Made by a program: the position numbers and the translations under genes | DNA from: Ziziphus jujuba | Lineage: Eukaryota; Streptophyta; Magnoliopsida; Rosales; Rhamnaceae | NCBI RefSeq assembly: GCF_031755915.1 | Contig: NC_083389.1 | Span: 13,881,001-13,945,000 of the forward strand | Direction of reading: 5' to 3' | Length of the DNA: 64,000 nt | The notes under the pieces: generated by a model | What the model was told of the DNA's origin: nothing | Databases searched by the model: none | Seen by the model: the letters and a program-made list of their open reading frames with translations, nothing else | In this document: positions 35,310-47,318 of the stretch, in pieces | Position numbering within the stretch: position 1 is the first letter of the stretch | Layout of the letters: each line of letters starts with the position of its first letter

Positions 35310-35770
35310 GGTGCCACGTGTCTAGATGAAATGTTGACAAGTGTTGTACAGTAGCAAGGCGACGTGGCGCACCGTGGGGATGCCACGTGTCGCATAGTGG
35401 CGAGGCCACGTGTCGACAAAGCGTGAAACAACGTGTCGCAAGATGAGTGGAGACACATGTCAACTTGATCAGGTGACACGTGTCAGACTCTGTGACTGCC
35501 ACATGTCGTCATCTAGTTGCGCCACATGTCGATCTGATACAGATGACACATGTCAGACAATTCACGTCAGCAAGGAGATGAGTTGGCAAATGCCACATCA
35601 GCAATATGATGACTTGGCATTGCCACGTCAGCGAGATGCTGATGTGGCATTGCACGTCAGCATGCGATGACGTGTCAAGGTGCCACATCAGCAAAGTGAT
35701 GATGTTGCTGTATGCCACGTCGGCAGGGCACATGGCAGTGATACGTGGCGGTGAGCAGTACCCATGAACA
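35310..35770. repeat. ACGTG-rich degenerate tandem repeats in the Copia leader
   Basis: Short, imperfect units built around GCCACGTGTC, GACACATGTC and GCCACATCAGC alternate for about 460 bases. Palindromic CACGTG (G-box) occurs at 35315, 35384, 35407 and 35477, with many ACGTG or CACATG variants. In plants the CACGTG core binds bZIP and bHLH factors. Whether it controls the element is inferred only from position. Confidence 0.7.
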
Positions 35771-35921
35771 GTATTTTTGGTGTGTATAGTAATTTTTGTG
35801 GTATATACAGAAATTCAAAAAATCACATTTTTGTGTGTTTTCCTTTTGGAAATTGCTTATAATTAGCTTGTTGAAATAGAAAATAACAACTATATGATTT
35901 CTGTTTTGTGATGCTACAGAA

Positions 35922-37118
35922 ATGGCAAGTGGAGACAATAGGACTGTGCCCATTCAGACTTCTGGGATTCAGATGCCCCCCTCTGCTAGTCATGTAGAGA
36001 AACCTGAGAAGTTTAATGGAGCAAACTTCAAGAGGTGGCAGCAGAATATGCTATTTTACTTGACCACCCTGGGACTTGCAAAGTACCTGACTGAAGATAA
36101 GCCACCCAGTAATGTAGAGAGTGATAGGGAGATCATGGCGGTGGATGCATGGAATAATTCAGATTACTTATGTTGGAATTATGTTCTGAATGGCCTGTTT
36201 GATGCTCTATATGGTATGTACTGTGGCACTAAGTCAGCTAAAAAGCTGTGGGAAACACTGGACCGGAAGTATAAGACTGAGAATGCGGGTTTAGGAAAGT
36301 TTATTACAAGTCAATTCTTGGACTACATAATGGTAGATACAAAGCCATTAATGAATTAGGTACATGAGTTGCAGGTGCTGATTCAAGAAATGTTTGCTGA
36401 AGGGATGATCATGAATGAAGCCTTACAAGTGGCTTGTATGATTCAAAAGCTACCTCCAAGCTGGAGTGACTGCAGGAATTATCTGAAGCACAAAAGAAAG
36501 GAGATGGATATGAAGGCTCTTATTGGCAAGCTTTGCATTGAAGATGACAACAGAAAGTCTAATAAGAAAGCTTCGAAGGCCGGATTTAAGGCCAATGTTG
36601 TGGAGCATGGTTAGAGCTCCAAGACTAAGAAGAATTTTGGAAAAGCTTCCAAGTTGGGGCCTAAAGGAGGAATCTTCAAGAAGGCCAAGTTTCAAGGCAG
36701 GTGCTTTAACTGTGACAAGATAGGTCATAGAGCAACAGAATGTAGGCTGCCAAAGAGGAAGAGGAACCAGGCACAGGTGATGGAGGACATCACTAGAGAG
36801 GTTGATGAGATTGACCTTAGTGCTGTGATATCTGAGGTGAACTTGGTGGGATCCAATCCCAGAGAATGGTTGGTAGATATTGGTGTGACTCGCCATGTAT
36901 GTTTAGATAGGAGCATGTTCACTTCCTTCAAAGCAAAAAAGAATGGGGAGAAGTTATTCATAGGTAACTCCACTACCTTAGAAATCCAAGGTGAGGGCAA
37001 AGTAATCCTGAAGATGACCTCGGGAAAAGAGCTAACTCTGAATAATGTATTGTATGTTCCAGACATTCGCAATAATCTGGTATCTGGATCACTGCTAAGC
37101 AAACATGGTTTTCACTGA
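35922..37118 (+). pseudogene. Copia gag and protease region, interrupted
   Basis: ATG at 35922 opens a Copia gag (FKRWQQNMLFYL segment). The same frame is broken by TAG at 36357-36359 and again at 36612-36614. A CX2CX4HX4C zinc knuckle ([14 protein letters not shown]) lies at 36702-36743. The protease site reads DIGVTRH (about 36876-36896), whereas Copia proteases normally have D-S/T-G-A, so two positions are changed. A TGA at 37116-37118 closes the frame, and integrase continues in another frame. Nucleocapsid and protease functions are therefore lost. Confidence 0.9.
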
Positions 37119-37162
37119 GTGTTTGAGTCAGATAAGGTTATTTTGTCCAAATTTGGGATTTT

Positions 37163-38770
37163 TTGGGAAAGGGCTATGAATTCAATGGTTTATTTAAACT
37201 TAATGTAATGACTGTAAAGCCTAAAGAAATTAATAAAGCCAGTGCTTCTTCTGTTTACTTGCTTGAGTCTTCCATTTTGCGGCATGGTAGACTGGGACAT
37301 GTTAATTTTAATTCTCTACGGAGGTTAATTAACTTAAATCATATTCTCACATTTGAAATTGGTTGTAGTCATAAATGTGAAACTTGTGTGGAAGCAACAT
37401 CAACGAGGTCATCATATCAAACAATTGATAGATATAATGAACCTTTGGATTTAATACACAGTGATATATGTGATTTAAAATTCGCATCGACAAGAGGTGG
37501 TAATAAGTATTTTATCACTTTTATTGATGATAGCACGAAATATTGCTATGTATATTTGCTAAAGAGCAAGGATGAGGGTATAGAGAAATTTATTCTTCAT
37601 AAAAGGGAAGTTGAGAATCAACTTAACAAAAATGTTAAAGTGATCAGAAGTGATCATGGTGGGAAATACGTAACTCCATTTGGAGAGTATTGTGCTCAAC
37701 AAGGTATAATACATGAAGTTACTCCACCATATTCGTCACAATCAAATGGTGTAGTTGAACGGAAAAATAGAACTTTAAAAGAAATGATGAATGCAATGCT
37801 AATAAGTTCTGGAGTACCTCAGACCTTGTGGGGGGAAGCCATTTTGTCGGCGAATGACCTTTTAAATAAGGTGCCCCGGAAAAATCATATAAAGACACCC
37901 TATGAATTATGGAAGGGAAGACAACCTTCTTACAAATATTTACAAGTGTGGGGATGTCTAGCTAAAGTAGTGATACCTACACCTAAGAAGGTGAAGATAG
38001 GTCCTAAAACTGTTGATTGCACTTCCATAGGATATGCACAGAATAGTAGTACGTATCGGTTTCTTATGCATAGTTCAGAAATTTCTAATATTCACAAGAA
38101 CACAATAATGGAATCGAGAAATGCATCATTTTTCGAACATATTTTTCCGTATCAAGTGGAAGAAGAACCGAGTTCGTCTAAACGAACTTACGATACTATC
38201 AGTGATGAAAATAATGATAGTGATCAAGAACAAGCGAATGATGATGAGACTGAGGTTGAGATCAGACATAGCAAAAGAATAAGAACCGAAAAATCCTATG
38301 GTCCAGATTTTCTTACTTATATGCTGGAAAGTGAACCTCAAAGCTTTCAAGAGGCTATAAATTCTCCTGAAGGGAATTTATGGAAAGAAGCCGTTAAAAG
38401 TGAAATTGATTCCATCCTGCAAAATCATACTTGGGAGTTGGTAGATCTTCCTCCAGGTTGTAAACCTTTGGGTTACAAATGGATCTTTAAAAGGAAGATG
38501 AAAGCAGATAGCTCAATAGATAAATACAAGGCGAAGCTTGTAATTAAGGGATACAAGCAAAAGGAAAACCTTAATTATTTTGACACTTATTCTCCAGTAA
38601 CGAGGATAAATTCTATAAGGATGATATTGGCGATTGCTGCATTGCGGGATCTTGCAGTACATCAAATAGATGTGAAAACAGCTTTTCTTAATGGAGATCT
38701 AGATGAAGAGATCTACATGGAGCAACCTGAAGGTTTTCTACGCTCTAGGACAAGAAAAGAAAGTTTGTAG
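37163..38770 (+). pseudogene. Copia integrase and N-terminal reverse transcriptase, frameshifted
   Basis: One open frame of 535 codons with the integrase zinc site (HGRLGH, CETC), the core triad (D in IHSDICDL, D in RSDHGG, E in VVERKNRTL), an acidic linker, and the start of the reverse transcriptase ([32 protein letters not shown]). It is one frame away from the gag-protease region before it. It ends at TAG 38768-38770 because of a frameshift at about 38737-38742; the rest of the polymerase continues in the next frame. Confidence 0.95.
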
Positions 38771-39905
38771 ATTGGTAAAGTCCTTATGTGGACTTAAACA
38801 AGCTCCAAAGCAGTGGCATCAAAAATTTGATAATGCCATGCTAAAGGATGGATTTAAAATAAATGAATGTGACAAATGTATCTATATAAAGGATACAGAT
38901 GATGGATATGTCATTCTATATTTGTATGTAAATGATATACTCATAGTAGGTAGTGACGACAATATGATCTTAACTACAAAAACCATGTTAAATTCCAAAT
39001 TTGATATGAAAGATATGGAGCTTACAGATGTGATTTTATGTATAAAAATCACGAGAACTTCGAATGGAATCATTCTTAGTCAGACGCATTATGTAGATAA
39101 AATATTGGCTAAGTTTGGTAATGATGATACTAATATAGCTAGAACACCCATAGACATGAGTTTACACTTATCCAAAAATAAAGGAGAGGGTGTATCTCAA
39201 GTGGAATACACTAGGGTGATTGGAAGTCTGATGTACTTGATGAGTTGTACCAGACCAGACTTAGCCTACGCAATAAGTAGACTGAGTAGATATATGAGTA
39301 ATCCAAATGAAGATCATTGGAAAGGGATCGTTAGAGTACTAAGATACTTGCGATATACTCGTGAATACGGTTTGCATTATACAAGATATCCTGCTGTATT
39401 AAAAGGATATAGTGATGCAAATTGGATATCAGATATTAAGGACTCAAAGTCCACTAGTGGCTATGTGTTCACATTAGCGGGTGCAGCCGTGATATGGAAG
39501 TCCTCAAAACAAACTGTGATAGCTCGATCCACAATGGAATCTGAGTTTATCGCATTAGATAAATATGGTGAAGAGGCAGAATGGCTACGCCAATTTTTAG
39601 AGGACATTCCTAAGTGGCCTAAACATGTGCCAACAATAAGTTTATATTGTGATAGTCAATCTGCGATTGGCAGGGTACAAAATATTATGTATAATGGAAA
39701 GTCTAGACACATTCATCGTAGACACAATTTCATTAGACAACTAATCTCAACTGGAGTTATCTCAATAGACTATGTGAAGTCAAAAGATAACATTGCTGAT
39801 CTGCTAACCAAAGGGTTAAATAGAGAACTAGTTGAGAAATCATCGAGAGGAATGGGATTAAAGCCCGTGAGTAAATTCGATATGATGGAAACCCAACCTA
39901 GTTAA
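38703..39905 (+). pseudogene. Copia reverse transcriptase C-terminal part and RNase H
   Basis: This continues the polymerase after the frameshift ([16 protein letters not shown] onward). The catalytic loop, YVDD in active Copia polymerases, reads YVND here: AAT at 38931-38933 replaces an Asp codon. RNase H follows, with [18 protein letters not shown] and STMESEF motifs, and ends at TAG 39903-39905. The missing Asp alone would abolish DNA synthesis. Confidence 0.95.
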
Positions 39906-40451
39906 CTGGAGCTCCCAAGATCTAGGTTCAATGGGACAACGCAATTTTAAAGACTGGTATAAATCACTGTGGGGGGTTAATCCTCTGCCAATTCCTATGA
40001 TAAAATAGTGATAGAAAGAGGTTACGCATAAAAATATGTTTTTAATGATTCCTATAAGTGTGTGGTTGGTAATCTATGCATAAGTATGCTGATTACATAA
40101 GAAATAGGAATCACCTATGTGAGAGAGAAGAGTGGCCACTTTAAAGGAGAATTGTTAATGGCGCAATTCTTTAAAAACTCTCGCAGAACCAGGGAGGTGT
40201 TCGGGGCCAAAATGAACACAACAGTGAGAGCTGAAGTGTATCAGGAAGGAATTATGTGTGGGCTATATTGTCATTTACACAAAGGACGAAATGGTTCAAA
40301 GATATCGTATCTATCATAAGTCAGTAAAGAAAATGTAATCTCAAGGGGGAAGGTTCAAAGAGTAACATCTACCTATCCTATGCAGGTTCCAACTAGAGAG
40401 CTTTACTACCAGAGTCATGCTTTGTTTAGTCAAATCATTCATGTGGGGGAT
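39906..40451 (+). other. Copia 3' internal spacer and polypurine tract
   Basis: Non-coding sequence between RNase H and the 3' LTR. Purine tracts CAAGGGGGAAGG (40342-40353) and GTGGGGGA (40443-40450) are present; the second, abutting the LTR, is the expected primer for plus-strand DNA. Confidence 0.7.
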
Positions 40452-41033
40452 TATTAGATTTTTGGACCAAAAAACCAAAATGTGAATGATTTGGGCCTTA
40501 AAAGGTTCTTAAGCTTTGGTTTTGTTTCTCTACCTTTTTGGAAAAAATAATATTTTTGAATAAAATAAATAAAATATTTTCAAACGTGGGAAGTTGAGAG
40601 TTTTGGTGTGTTAAGAGTTAGTGTGGCACAGGTTCTTTTCAACGTTCTAGCAGTTTCTTTAGAAAATACAGAGAAAAAAAGGGTTTTGAGTTTAACGAGA
40701 AAAACCAGAGAAAAAATAGTGACAGTGGTAAAGTGAAGGTACACAGATAGTTCGAACAGAAAAGCTTCGGGAGTGCTGAATCTGAAAGCTTTTGCAGCCG
40801 TTGTATCCTGGGAGACATTCGCCATAAAACTCCTGCACAGGTAGGCGTAAAACGTCTTAAGGACACTGTATTATCACACAGGCTTCGGTCAACCTTCTAG
40901 AAAACAAATCAATTTAAGGACCTACAGGTTCTAAAATGCTTTTATTATTATTCTTTATTTAACTTTATTTTATTTAGTTTGTATTAAATTGTCCACATGT
41001 ATTTACATATATTCATAGTAATTTTTCCTAACA
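40452..41033 (+). repeat. Copia 3' LTR
   Basis: Begins TATTAGATTTTTGG (the 5' LTR has TG at this end, so the terminal dinucleotide is mutated here) and ends CCTAACA. It is followed directly by the TAACT target duplication. Confidence 0.95.
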
Positions 41034-41516
41034 TAACTGACATTTGAATCAACCGTGACCAGCTAAAGGTAAATTGTCAGACTCAGACACACACATTGAA
41101 GCCATCCATAGGCTCTCTCTCTCTCTCTCTCTCTCTGCTCCACCATTTTCGCTCTCTGTCTGAAATAATTAAATTTCTCACTAGGTGTTTTTTTTTTCCT
41201 ACTAAATTAAAGAAAGGTGGAAAATATAATACAGGAAGGTCCCTTCATAAGGGAGACCATGTTATAATCTTTATAAAAAATTTTAAAAAAAATAAAAAAA
41301 TAAAAAATAAAAAAAAAGAGAGAAAGATGGTTTAAAACTACAACATACAAGAATTTCATATGATTCTTTAAGAAAAAATGACATTTTTTTAGAACATCAT
41401 ACTGCTTTTATTTTTAAATGATTATTAAAATAAAAATAACAATATATTGGAGAATATATATATATATATATATATATTTTATCTCATACTAGAAAATGTA
41501 CTTATTTTAACACAAA

Positions 41517-44473
41517 TGTAACACCCCGTCCCAAATCGCACCGGAATCCGTGCACGTTGACCGAGGTTGACCGTTGACCGTTGATCGAAAGGGGTCAAAG
41601 TTGACTTTTTGACTCGATGAGAATTTTGAGTTGACTAGGGTACCGTGGCGAAGTGCACGATGCCACGAGTTCGTAGACTGGTAGCACGTCGAAAACGGAG
41701 CTACGGTTTGAAAGTTATGGACGAAACAAGTTGCAGTCCAAACTGTCCAAGGGGTGTCGGAGTTGACTTTTTGTTTATGGGGAATTGAGCTTTGACTCAT
41801 GCATGGTTGTGAAGTGCTCGTCGATACGAGTTCACAGACTAGCGGCACGCTCAAAACGGACATCCGGTTAAAAAGTTATGGACGTTTGAAGTTTACCAGA
41901 TACCGTATTATTTTAATGTTTTTGGTCGGTGAACAATGAAATGCCACGTGTCAGCTTCTGATTGGTCCACGTGGCATGAACAGTATCACGCGGGGTTTTT
42001 ATTTGTTAAAACTCTCAGGGAAGAGAGAGAAAGAGAGAGAGGAGAGAGAAAGAGAGAGAGGAGAGAGAGAGAGAGTCACCGGCCGCCGGTCATTTTCACG
42101 TTTTCCGGCCTAGTTACTGTACACGCGCCGGCCATCCAGATTGCCCACCTCATTTCCGGCAAAACCTTCAAATTTCACGGCGAACGGCCGCCGGACGCGC
42201 CCGGATCGGACGTCCGAAATTTGGCGGCGATTTTTCCCCCTCCACCGCCGGCCACCGCGAATCGGCCCTATTCCGGCCGATCTACAGTACACGCACCATA
42301 CACCCATCATCCTCTCCTCAAGTCCGGCCTACCCACCAAAAATCACGGCCATCGGACCACCGACGCGCCGGGATCGGAGTGTTTTCCGGCGAGGGGCTGG
42401 AAATCTTCAAATGGTGATTTCTCCGCCGTCCGACCTCCGTTTTGCTCACCGCCGGTCCCGTTGGGTTGCTCTCCTCAAGATCTACAAGTCTGCAAAATTT
42501 CACGACCAACGGCCACCGCACGCGCCGCCGCCGACGACGGTTGCTGGTGATCGCGGCGGCTCGCCGGAAAGTACTGTTCCGGCGAGTACCCGAAATTCCG
42601 GCCAGCTCCAGTCCGCAGTGTTCGACCTCCTGGACCCGAATCCGAATTCCATTTCCGCCAATTTGCGACGGTTTGGGAGAATTGCGGAGCCGAAACTCGA
42701 AAAGCTTTCCGGCGAGATTCCGACCCGTCGGGTCCGATCACCGGAAAGTAAGACCGAATCCGTGATCCTCATCACGCGAGCTTCGATTCGGTATATAACT
42801 CATAAATTCTAGATAACGTTTGTGTTTTACCCCCGGGTACCGGGTATTATTTACCCGAATAAAATATTAATTTATTTGACTGTCTGTGAATTTTGTTCTA
42901 GGAGCACCGATGAGTCGTAGAATTGATCCCGTAGTGGATCGTGGGTTAATTGCGTGCTCCAGGTGAGTGACCCACCTTCAAATTTATTTTGGGGAATTTA
43001 ATTGGTGAAATATTATGTGTGATTTAAATATTTGGAAATTAATTTCTTGTGCCAAATATTTATTGAATTTATTGTGGAATTATTTATGAATTTATTGGAT
43101 TTAAGAAAATGTGCATTTTACAAATTTATGCCATGTGAAATTATGTTATGGTTTTGAGGATTTTGAAATTGGTGTGATTTTAATGGTAAATTGGGCACGA
43201 TTTGATTTTCAAATATTTTAAGGAAAATATTTGGTTATGTTGGTGATTTCAATTTTTATAAAATATGCCCATGGAATATTTTGAGATTTGATTATTATAT
43301 TTCGAGAATTATTTATGCTTGGAAAAAATGTGGATATTTGAATTGATGGATTTGGGACTTGGTGGATTTGAAAATCATGGGATTTATGGCATTGATTATA
43401 AAGAAATTGTGGAGAATTTCCCGGTTCAAGCGGATGGATTATGCCCGCTATGTTTATGAAAAATGTGAAATTTGTTTTATGATTTAAATTTATGGATTTT
43501 ATGATTTTTAGATGCACCGTGCACGTACTGGTGTTCTGATTATGTGATATGGTATATGTGATATGGATATTGTGCACACGGATATGATTAGCGCGCAGGT
43601 GGGTGTGAGTAGCGCGCAGGTGATATTATGAGGGTGTCCTGTGGATGCCATCGGAGAGGGTGGCCACCCCCCTTTGGCCGGGACACCAGGTTAGCAGCGG
43701 CGCAGTGGGACGCCACGCGACCGTATGCCGGTTTCTCTCTATAACCTCCTGTCTGGCAGTACCTCGGGACGCTGGGTACTCTGGCGCCACTGGTATATAG
43801 TGGGTGCATCAAATGATTTCAAAACTGTGTTTTAAAAATAAAATGTTTTGAAACTGTATGGGAATTAAAAATTAACTATTACTGTTTTGCTATTTATTTG
43901 ATGTCTTGGTTTTCGAGGAGTATGAATAAAGGGTTTTGTGAAAATGTTTTAAAAGGGGAACTCTTCCAACTGAGAGAATTGTAAGGGTTTTGAGAGAAAT
44001 TATTATTTCCAAATAATTATTATTTATACTTATTACTGTGATATTATATGGTATAGTAGTAGGGTCGCTCACTGAGATGATTAGCATCTCACACTCTTAA
44101 ATTCCGTTCCTCTAGGTACCAGGTTGTCGGTGTTCATCCAGAGCGGACTTGATCTTCATCGCTGTTTTACTTCGTGAAGTACCCTGTTCTTCTTTATTGC
44201 AGTTGTACTATTTCTTTCACTCTTGTTGTATTTATCTTGCACTGGATTACTGTATTTTTGTTTTGAAGTGCTGAAATTTGTGGAACCAATTTGTAGTTTG
44301 TGGGAGGAATAAGGGGATATTTTTGAAGTGTGTTTTCAGTGCAGGTAAATTTGTGGTAAGTAAATCCCTTAGGGGAGGTGCTGCCGGATTTTCCGTTGGA
44401 AGGTTCGGTGGTATTTCCCTGGGATCAGGGCTGTCTAAGGTTCCGGAGGAGGAATTCTGGACGGGTCCTGACA
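41517..44473 (+). mobile_element. Long lone LTR, probably Ty3/Gypsy (Del/Tekay-like)
   Basis: It starts TGTAACACCCCGTCCC and ends GGACGGGTCCTGACA, with TG...CA ends and complementary CCCGTCC/GGACGGG near the tips. It is far more GC-rich than its surroundings at 42060-42780, then AT-rich. No gag-pol is present and no second copy of the sequence is in the window, so it looks like a solo LTR of 2957 bp. The TCACTGAGATGATTAGCATCTCAC stretch near 44068 resembles long Gypsy LTRs as I recall them. A TATATAA at 42791 may be its promoter. Flanks are ACAAA and GAAAT, so no clean target duplication. Several ORFs in the GC-rich part are compositional. Confidence 0.6.
42010..42075. repeat. (GA)n-rich tract in the lone LTR
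   Basis: Interrupted AGAG/GGAG repeats of about 65 bases, directly before the GC-rich block. Confidence 0.85.
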
Positions 44474-45563
44474 GAAATTTCAAATATTAATGTATAACAA
44501 GTACTAAAAAGAGCATAGTTATAATCAAAATAAAAACTCCACTAATAAAAAAAATGCTATCAATTAATAAATAATTAGAAAATAAAAATTTTCAAATGAA
44601 ATGCAAAAGTTGTGATATATACATACTAAATAAAATAAATATTACTAGCTCGCGTGGTCGTGCACCACTACCAGCGCCACAGTTGCGCGGGTGCGAGTCA
44701 CGGGTGGGGAGGGTATAGGGGACAGCAATAAATAAAATAAATATTAATTTTTTTTTTTGGAATAAAAAATAAATATTAAATTTGATAACAAGAATACCCG
44801 TTTTAATAATTATATTAATAACTGTAAATAAATTTTATGAATATACAATATGTTTTAAAAATAATTATTTTTTTTGTTAAAAAATATTTAAAACGTCCCG
44901 CCCCATTTCCTTGTTAGGAATCCCATCCCCACTCTGGTTTTTTTTTTTTTTTTTTAAATACTCAGATAGAAAATGAAGATTACAAACCAGATTAATAAAA
45001 AATGTCTGTCAACGAATTCATTGAGATAGTTAAGTAAATCGATTTATTTAATAAATCATTTACATTTAGAATTGAAAGCTGATTTGAAAAAAAATAATAA
45101 TAATTGAGATATATTTATTTACATTTAAAACTGTAATTTTAATCGTAATCGAAGAGTAAATTAATCGCTACCATTTCGGAGGACTATTTTTCTTTTTCTT
45201 TTTTTGTGAAAAGAATAATATAAATCCCCATAAATATAAAATATAATAAAATAAACTGCAGGGAATTAATCCATTATTTGGCAAAAGATAAAAATAAAAT
45301 AAAAAAACAAAACAAAAATCAGAAAATAATTTCGTCATTTTCTCGCTAAAACCCAAAACCTCTCCAAAATTCGTCCTCTTTCCTCTTCTGTCTCCGGCAA
45401 GCAAAAACATTCGATGAAGCTCACTCAACCTCTCACTGCAGCAATCACCTCGGCTTCTTCTTCTTCTTCTTCAACCAAGCCGCCAATTGTCTGAACCCCC
45501 ATTAACAAACCTCACAATCTCCAAAACCATCCACGAACCCAATCAAAAGATTTAGCAAAACCC
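44474..45563. other. AT-rich upstream region of the intact three-exon gene
   Basis: Non-coding. It includes a short GC-rich island (44650-44722, GCGCGGGTGCGAG) with no match in copy A, a T-run at 44938-44957, and from about 45300 the 5' region shared with copy A at 9600-9833, including a (CTT)n run (45454-45472). Confidence 0.5.
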
Positions 45564-47318
45564 ATGTCTCCTCTGTTCAAAGCCCTCCTTTCCCACCAGT
45601 ACCATTCCCACTCTTTCCTCAAACCCCAAAATTTCATCCACCAGCCCGTCTCATTGTTCTCTCTCTTCCCGAGAACTCTATCAGTCTCGCCTCAATCTGA
45701 AAAACACCATAGCAATCCCAGAAAGCCTCTGGATGTTTTGTTCAAAGAGGCAGTAGAGCTTTGCCCAAAATCCGAAGACAGAGGAACCGAAAGTGACGAA
45801 GAAAACAACCAGGTGAAGAGGGGTTTGAGAGAATTGGAGGTGGAGTTGAGGAGTTTGAAAAAATCGGATTCCGATGATGGCAAAAAGAAAGGGCAAGAGA
45901 AAAAGGGCAGCAAGAATTCTCAAGGTAGGAGGAGCATTTACGATGTGTTTACCAATCGAGGGAGGTCCGTTGATAAGTGTATTGAGCTGAAGAGAGAGGA
46001 ATCGGCGGTGCATAAAGAGCTTTCGCCCGATATGGAATTGTTTGTTAGTCATTTGTACAAGGAAGGCTACTTCAGGGATGCAAATTTCTTGCGCAGGAAT
46101 AGTAGTGGTAATTTGGATTTTAGCTGTTTCGAGGATAGCTATGGCCGCGGATTTATTAAGTGTGCTGTTGAAAAGTTTGCCAAAGACAATCAGGAAATTG
46201 CCAAGTAAGAAAATTTTTTATTTGTTCTTCTTCAGATTAAGTTTAGTTGCTTAATATGTTTCAGTTTTTTGTTTTTTGTTTTTTTTTTTTTTTTTTTTTT
46301 TTTGGTTTTTGGAGGATGGTTAAGAAATTTAAACACATTCCTTAGAAGTGAACAGTTTCTCATGAATGAGTAAAAGAAATTACAGTATTTCTGCATTGGT
46401 GAGAAGACCCATTGGCATTGGAGGTTGAGTGGGATAGTTTTGTTAGCTATTAAGAACTTCTGAGTTTTCCATCTATTAAAACTTCTTCTAACCATAGGAT
46501 TGGATTTAGAAGAATTCATATTATGGAGCCAGGTGAAATGTGCTGGGCTATGAAATGATACCAGAACAATTTCCTGTTTTTATCAGGCTGAAGTTCTGTT
46601 CTCACCATGATTCCTAACAATATGGAACAGAAGCAAAACGAAAAAGACGAAAATTGCTCAACTCTGAACATTGTACCATTGTAAAGAGCCTAACAAAAGA
46701 GGTTTCAGTGAGCCTAACATTGATGCTTTGTTCATGAGTTGCATCAACTATTTAATATGTTATTTTGTTTGTTGCTGCTAGCAGATTTATTTGTTTTTGG
46801 GTAAACTTTCCTGACTCTTGATGGCTCCTTCCTATGTGTTAAACTTGGATTTTGAATTTGCAGATGGGTTTCAGGCAGGGATTTGAAAAAGGTAGCACTT
46901 TTTGGATGCCCTTCCCTTTCAAGGAGGAGTGTCTTTTCTGCTAAAAGACTGCGTAGTTTTTTTGAAATTCAAGAAAGCACTGTAAGCCAATCTTCCATTT
47001 ACTCTTTCTCTTCCCTCCCAAGTCCTATCAACTTTGATTTGACTTAGATGCTTTATTTGAAGACTGTAAACATTCTGGTTTCTCTTTATTTTTCGTCAGG
47101 TTTGTAGTAAATGTGTGTTAAAACAATCATGCAAGTTTGTGAATCAGAATGTTTGGAGGGGAAACGTCAAGAATTTGAATTTGACAGATGCTATGAATGT
47201 AATCACTTTGTATGCTTTAGATGCTGTGCCAGCTCAGCTGGTTGTGCCTGATGAACTAAAAGCTTCTATTAGTCGGTTGCTAAAAGAGGTCTTAAAGCTT
47301 AGCCAAACTATTTCATAA
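45564..47318 (+). CDS. Organelle-targeted VAR3/OZ1-like protein without zinc fingers
   Basis: Exons 45564-46204, 46864-46981 and 47100-47318 join in one frame of 325 residues (donors AA|GTAAGA and ACT|GTAAGC; acceptors TTGCAG|A and GTCAG|G). The N-terminus is rich in Ser, His, Arg and aromatic residues with few acids, as in mitochondrial or plastid transit peptides. A charged, probably helical segment follows (RGLRELEVELRSLKK), then LYKEGYFRDANFLRR, AVEKFAKDNQEIAKW, a Cys-containing ALFGCPSL, FSAKRLRSFF and a CSKCVLKQSC cluster, ending in VVPDELKASISRLLKEVLKLSQ. As I recall, this block resembles the N-terminal domain of VAR3/OZ1-type organelle proteins (RNA editing, plastid development), but no RanBP2-type zinc finger is present. 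The function assignment is tentative. Copy A is a pseudogene. Confidence 0.75.
46274..46303. repeat. T-run in intron 1
   Basis: About 28 T residues interrupted by one G near the start. The copy A intron lacks it. Confidence 0.8.

Larger units (their letters stand above)
33803..41033 (+). mobile_element. Ty1/Copia LTR retrotransposon, non-functional
   Basis: A 7231-bp element with 5' LTR 33803-34398, a leader of about 1.5 kb, gag-pol in Copia order (gag, protease, integrase, reverse transcriptase, RNase H) at 35922-39905, a purine tract (GTGGGGGA) before the 3' LTR, 3' LTR 40452-41033 and TAACT target duplications. No clear primer-binding site follows the 5' LTR. The LTRs differ at several dozen places by eye, including a 14-base gap, so the insertion is not recent. 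The coding region has stops and frameshifts (separate entries). It lies antisense to the split host exon. Confidence 0.95.
33718..41097 (-). pseudogene. First coding exon of the unidentified gene, split by Copia
   Basis: The exon of 8095-8250 is found in two parts, 33718-33802 and 41034-41097, on either side of the Copia element. Besides the insertion, the left part has a TAA (TTA in copy A) in the codon after IIDG and a small indel (GGCGAGAGGG). The right part has lost bases (GACCAGCTAAAGG where A has GACCAGCGCTAAAGG). Confidence 0.7.

Noticed and set aside
36450..37102. Minus-strand ORFs of 125-148 codons inside the Copia element
   Set aside because: Antisense shadows of gag and protease; no splice or promoter support.
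35922..39905. Possible host gene domesticated from the Copia element
   Set aside because: Multiple stops, frameshifts, a lost catalytic Asp and target-site duplications indicate a decayed insertion.
41936..42812. Overlapping long ORFs (204 and 223 codons) on the plus strand and several on the minus strand
   Set aside because: They lie in the GC-rich part of the lone LTR, are open in many frames at once, are Arg/Pro-rich by composition and show no domain.
43588..43812. ORF in the GC-rich GCGCGCAGGTG repeat of the lone LTR
   Set aside because: Part of LTR structure; open on the minus strand only because of GC content.
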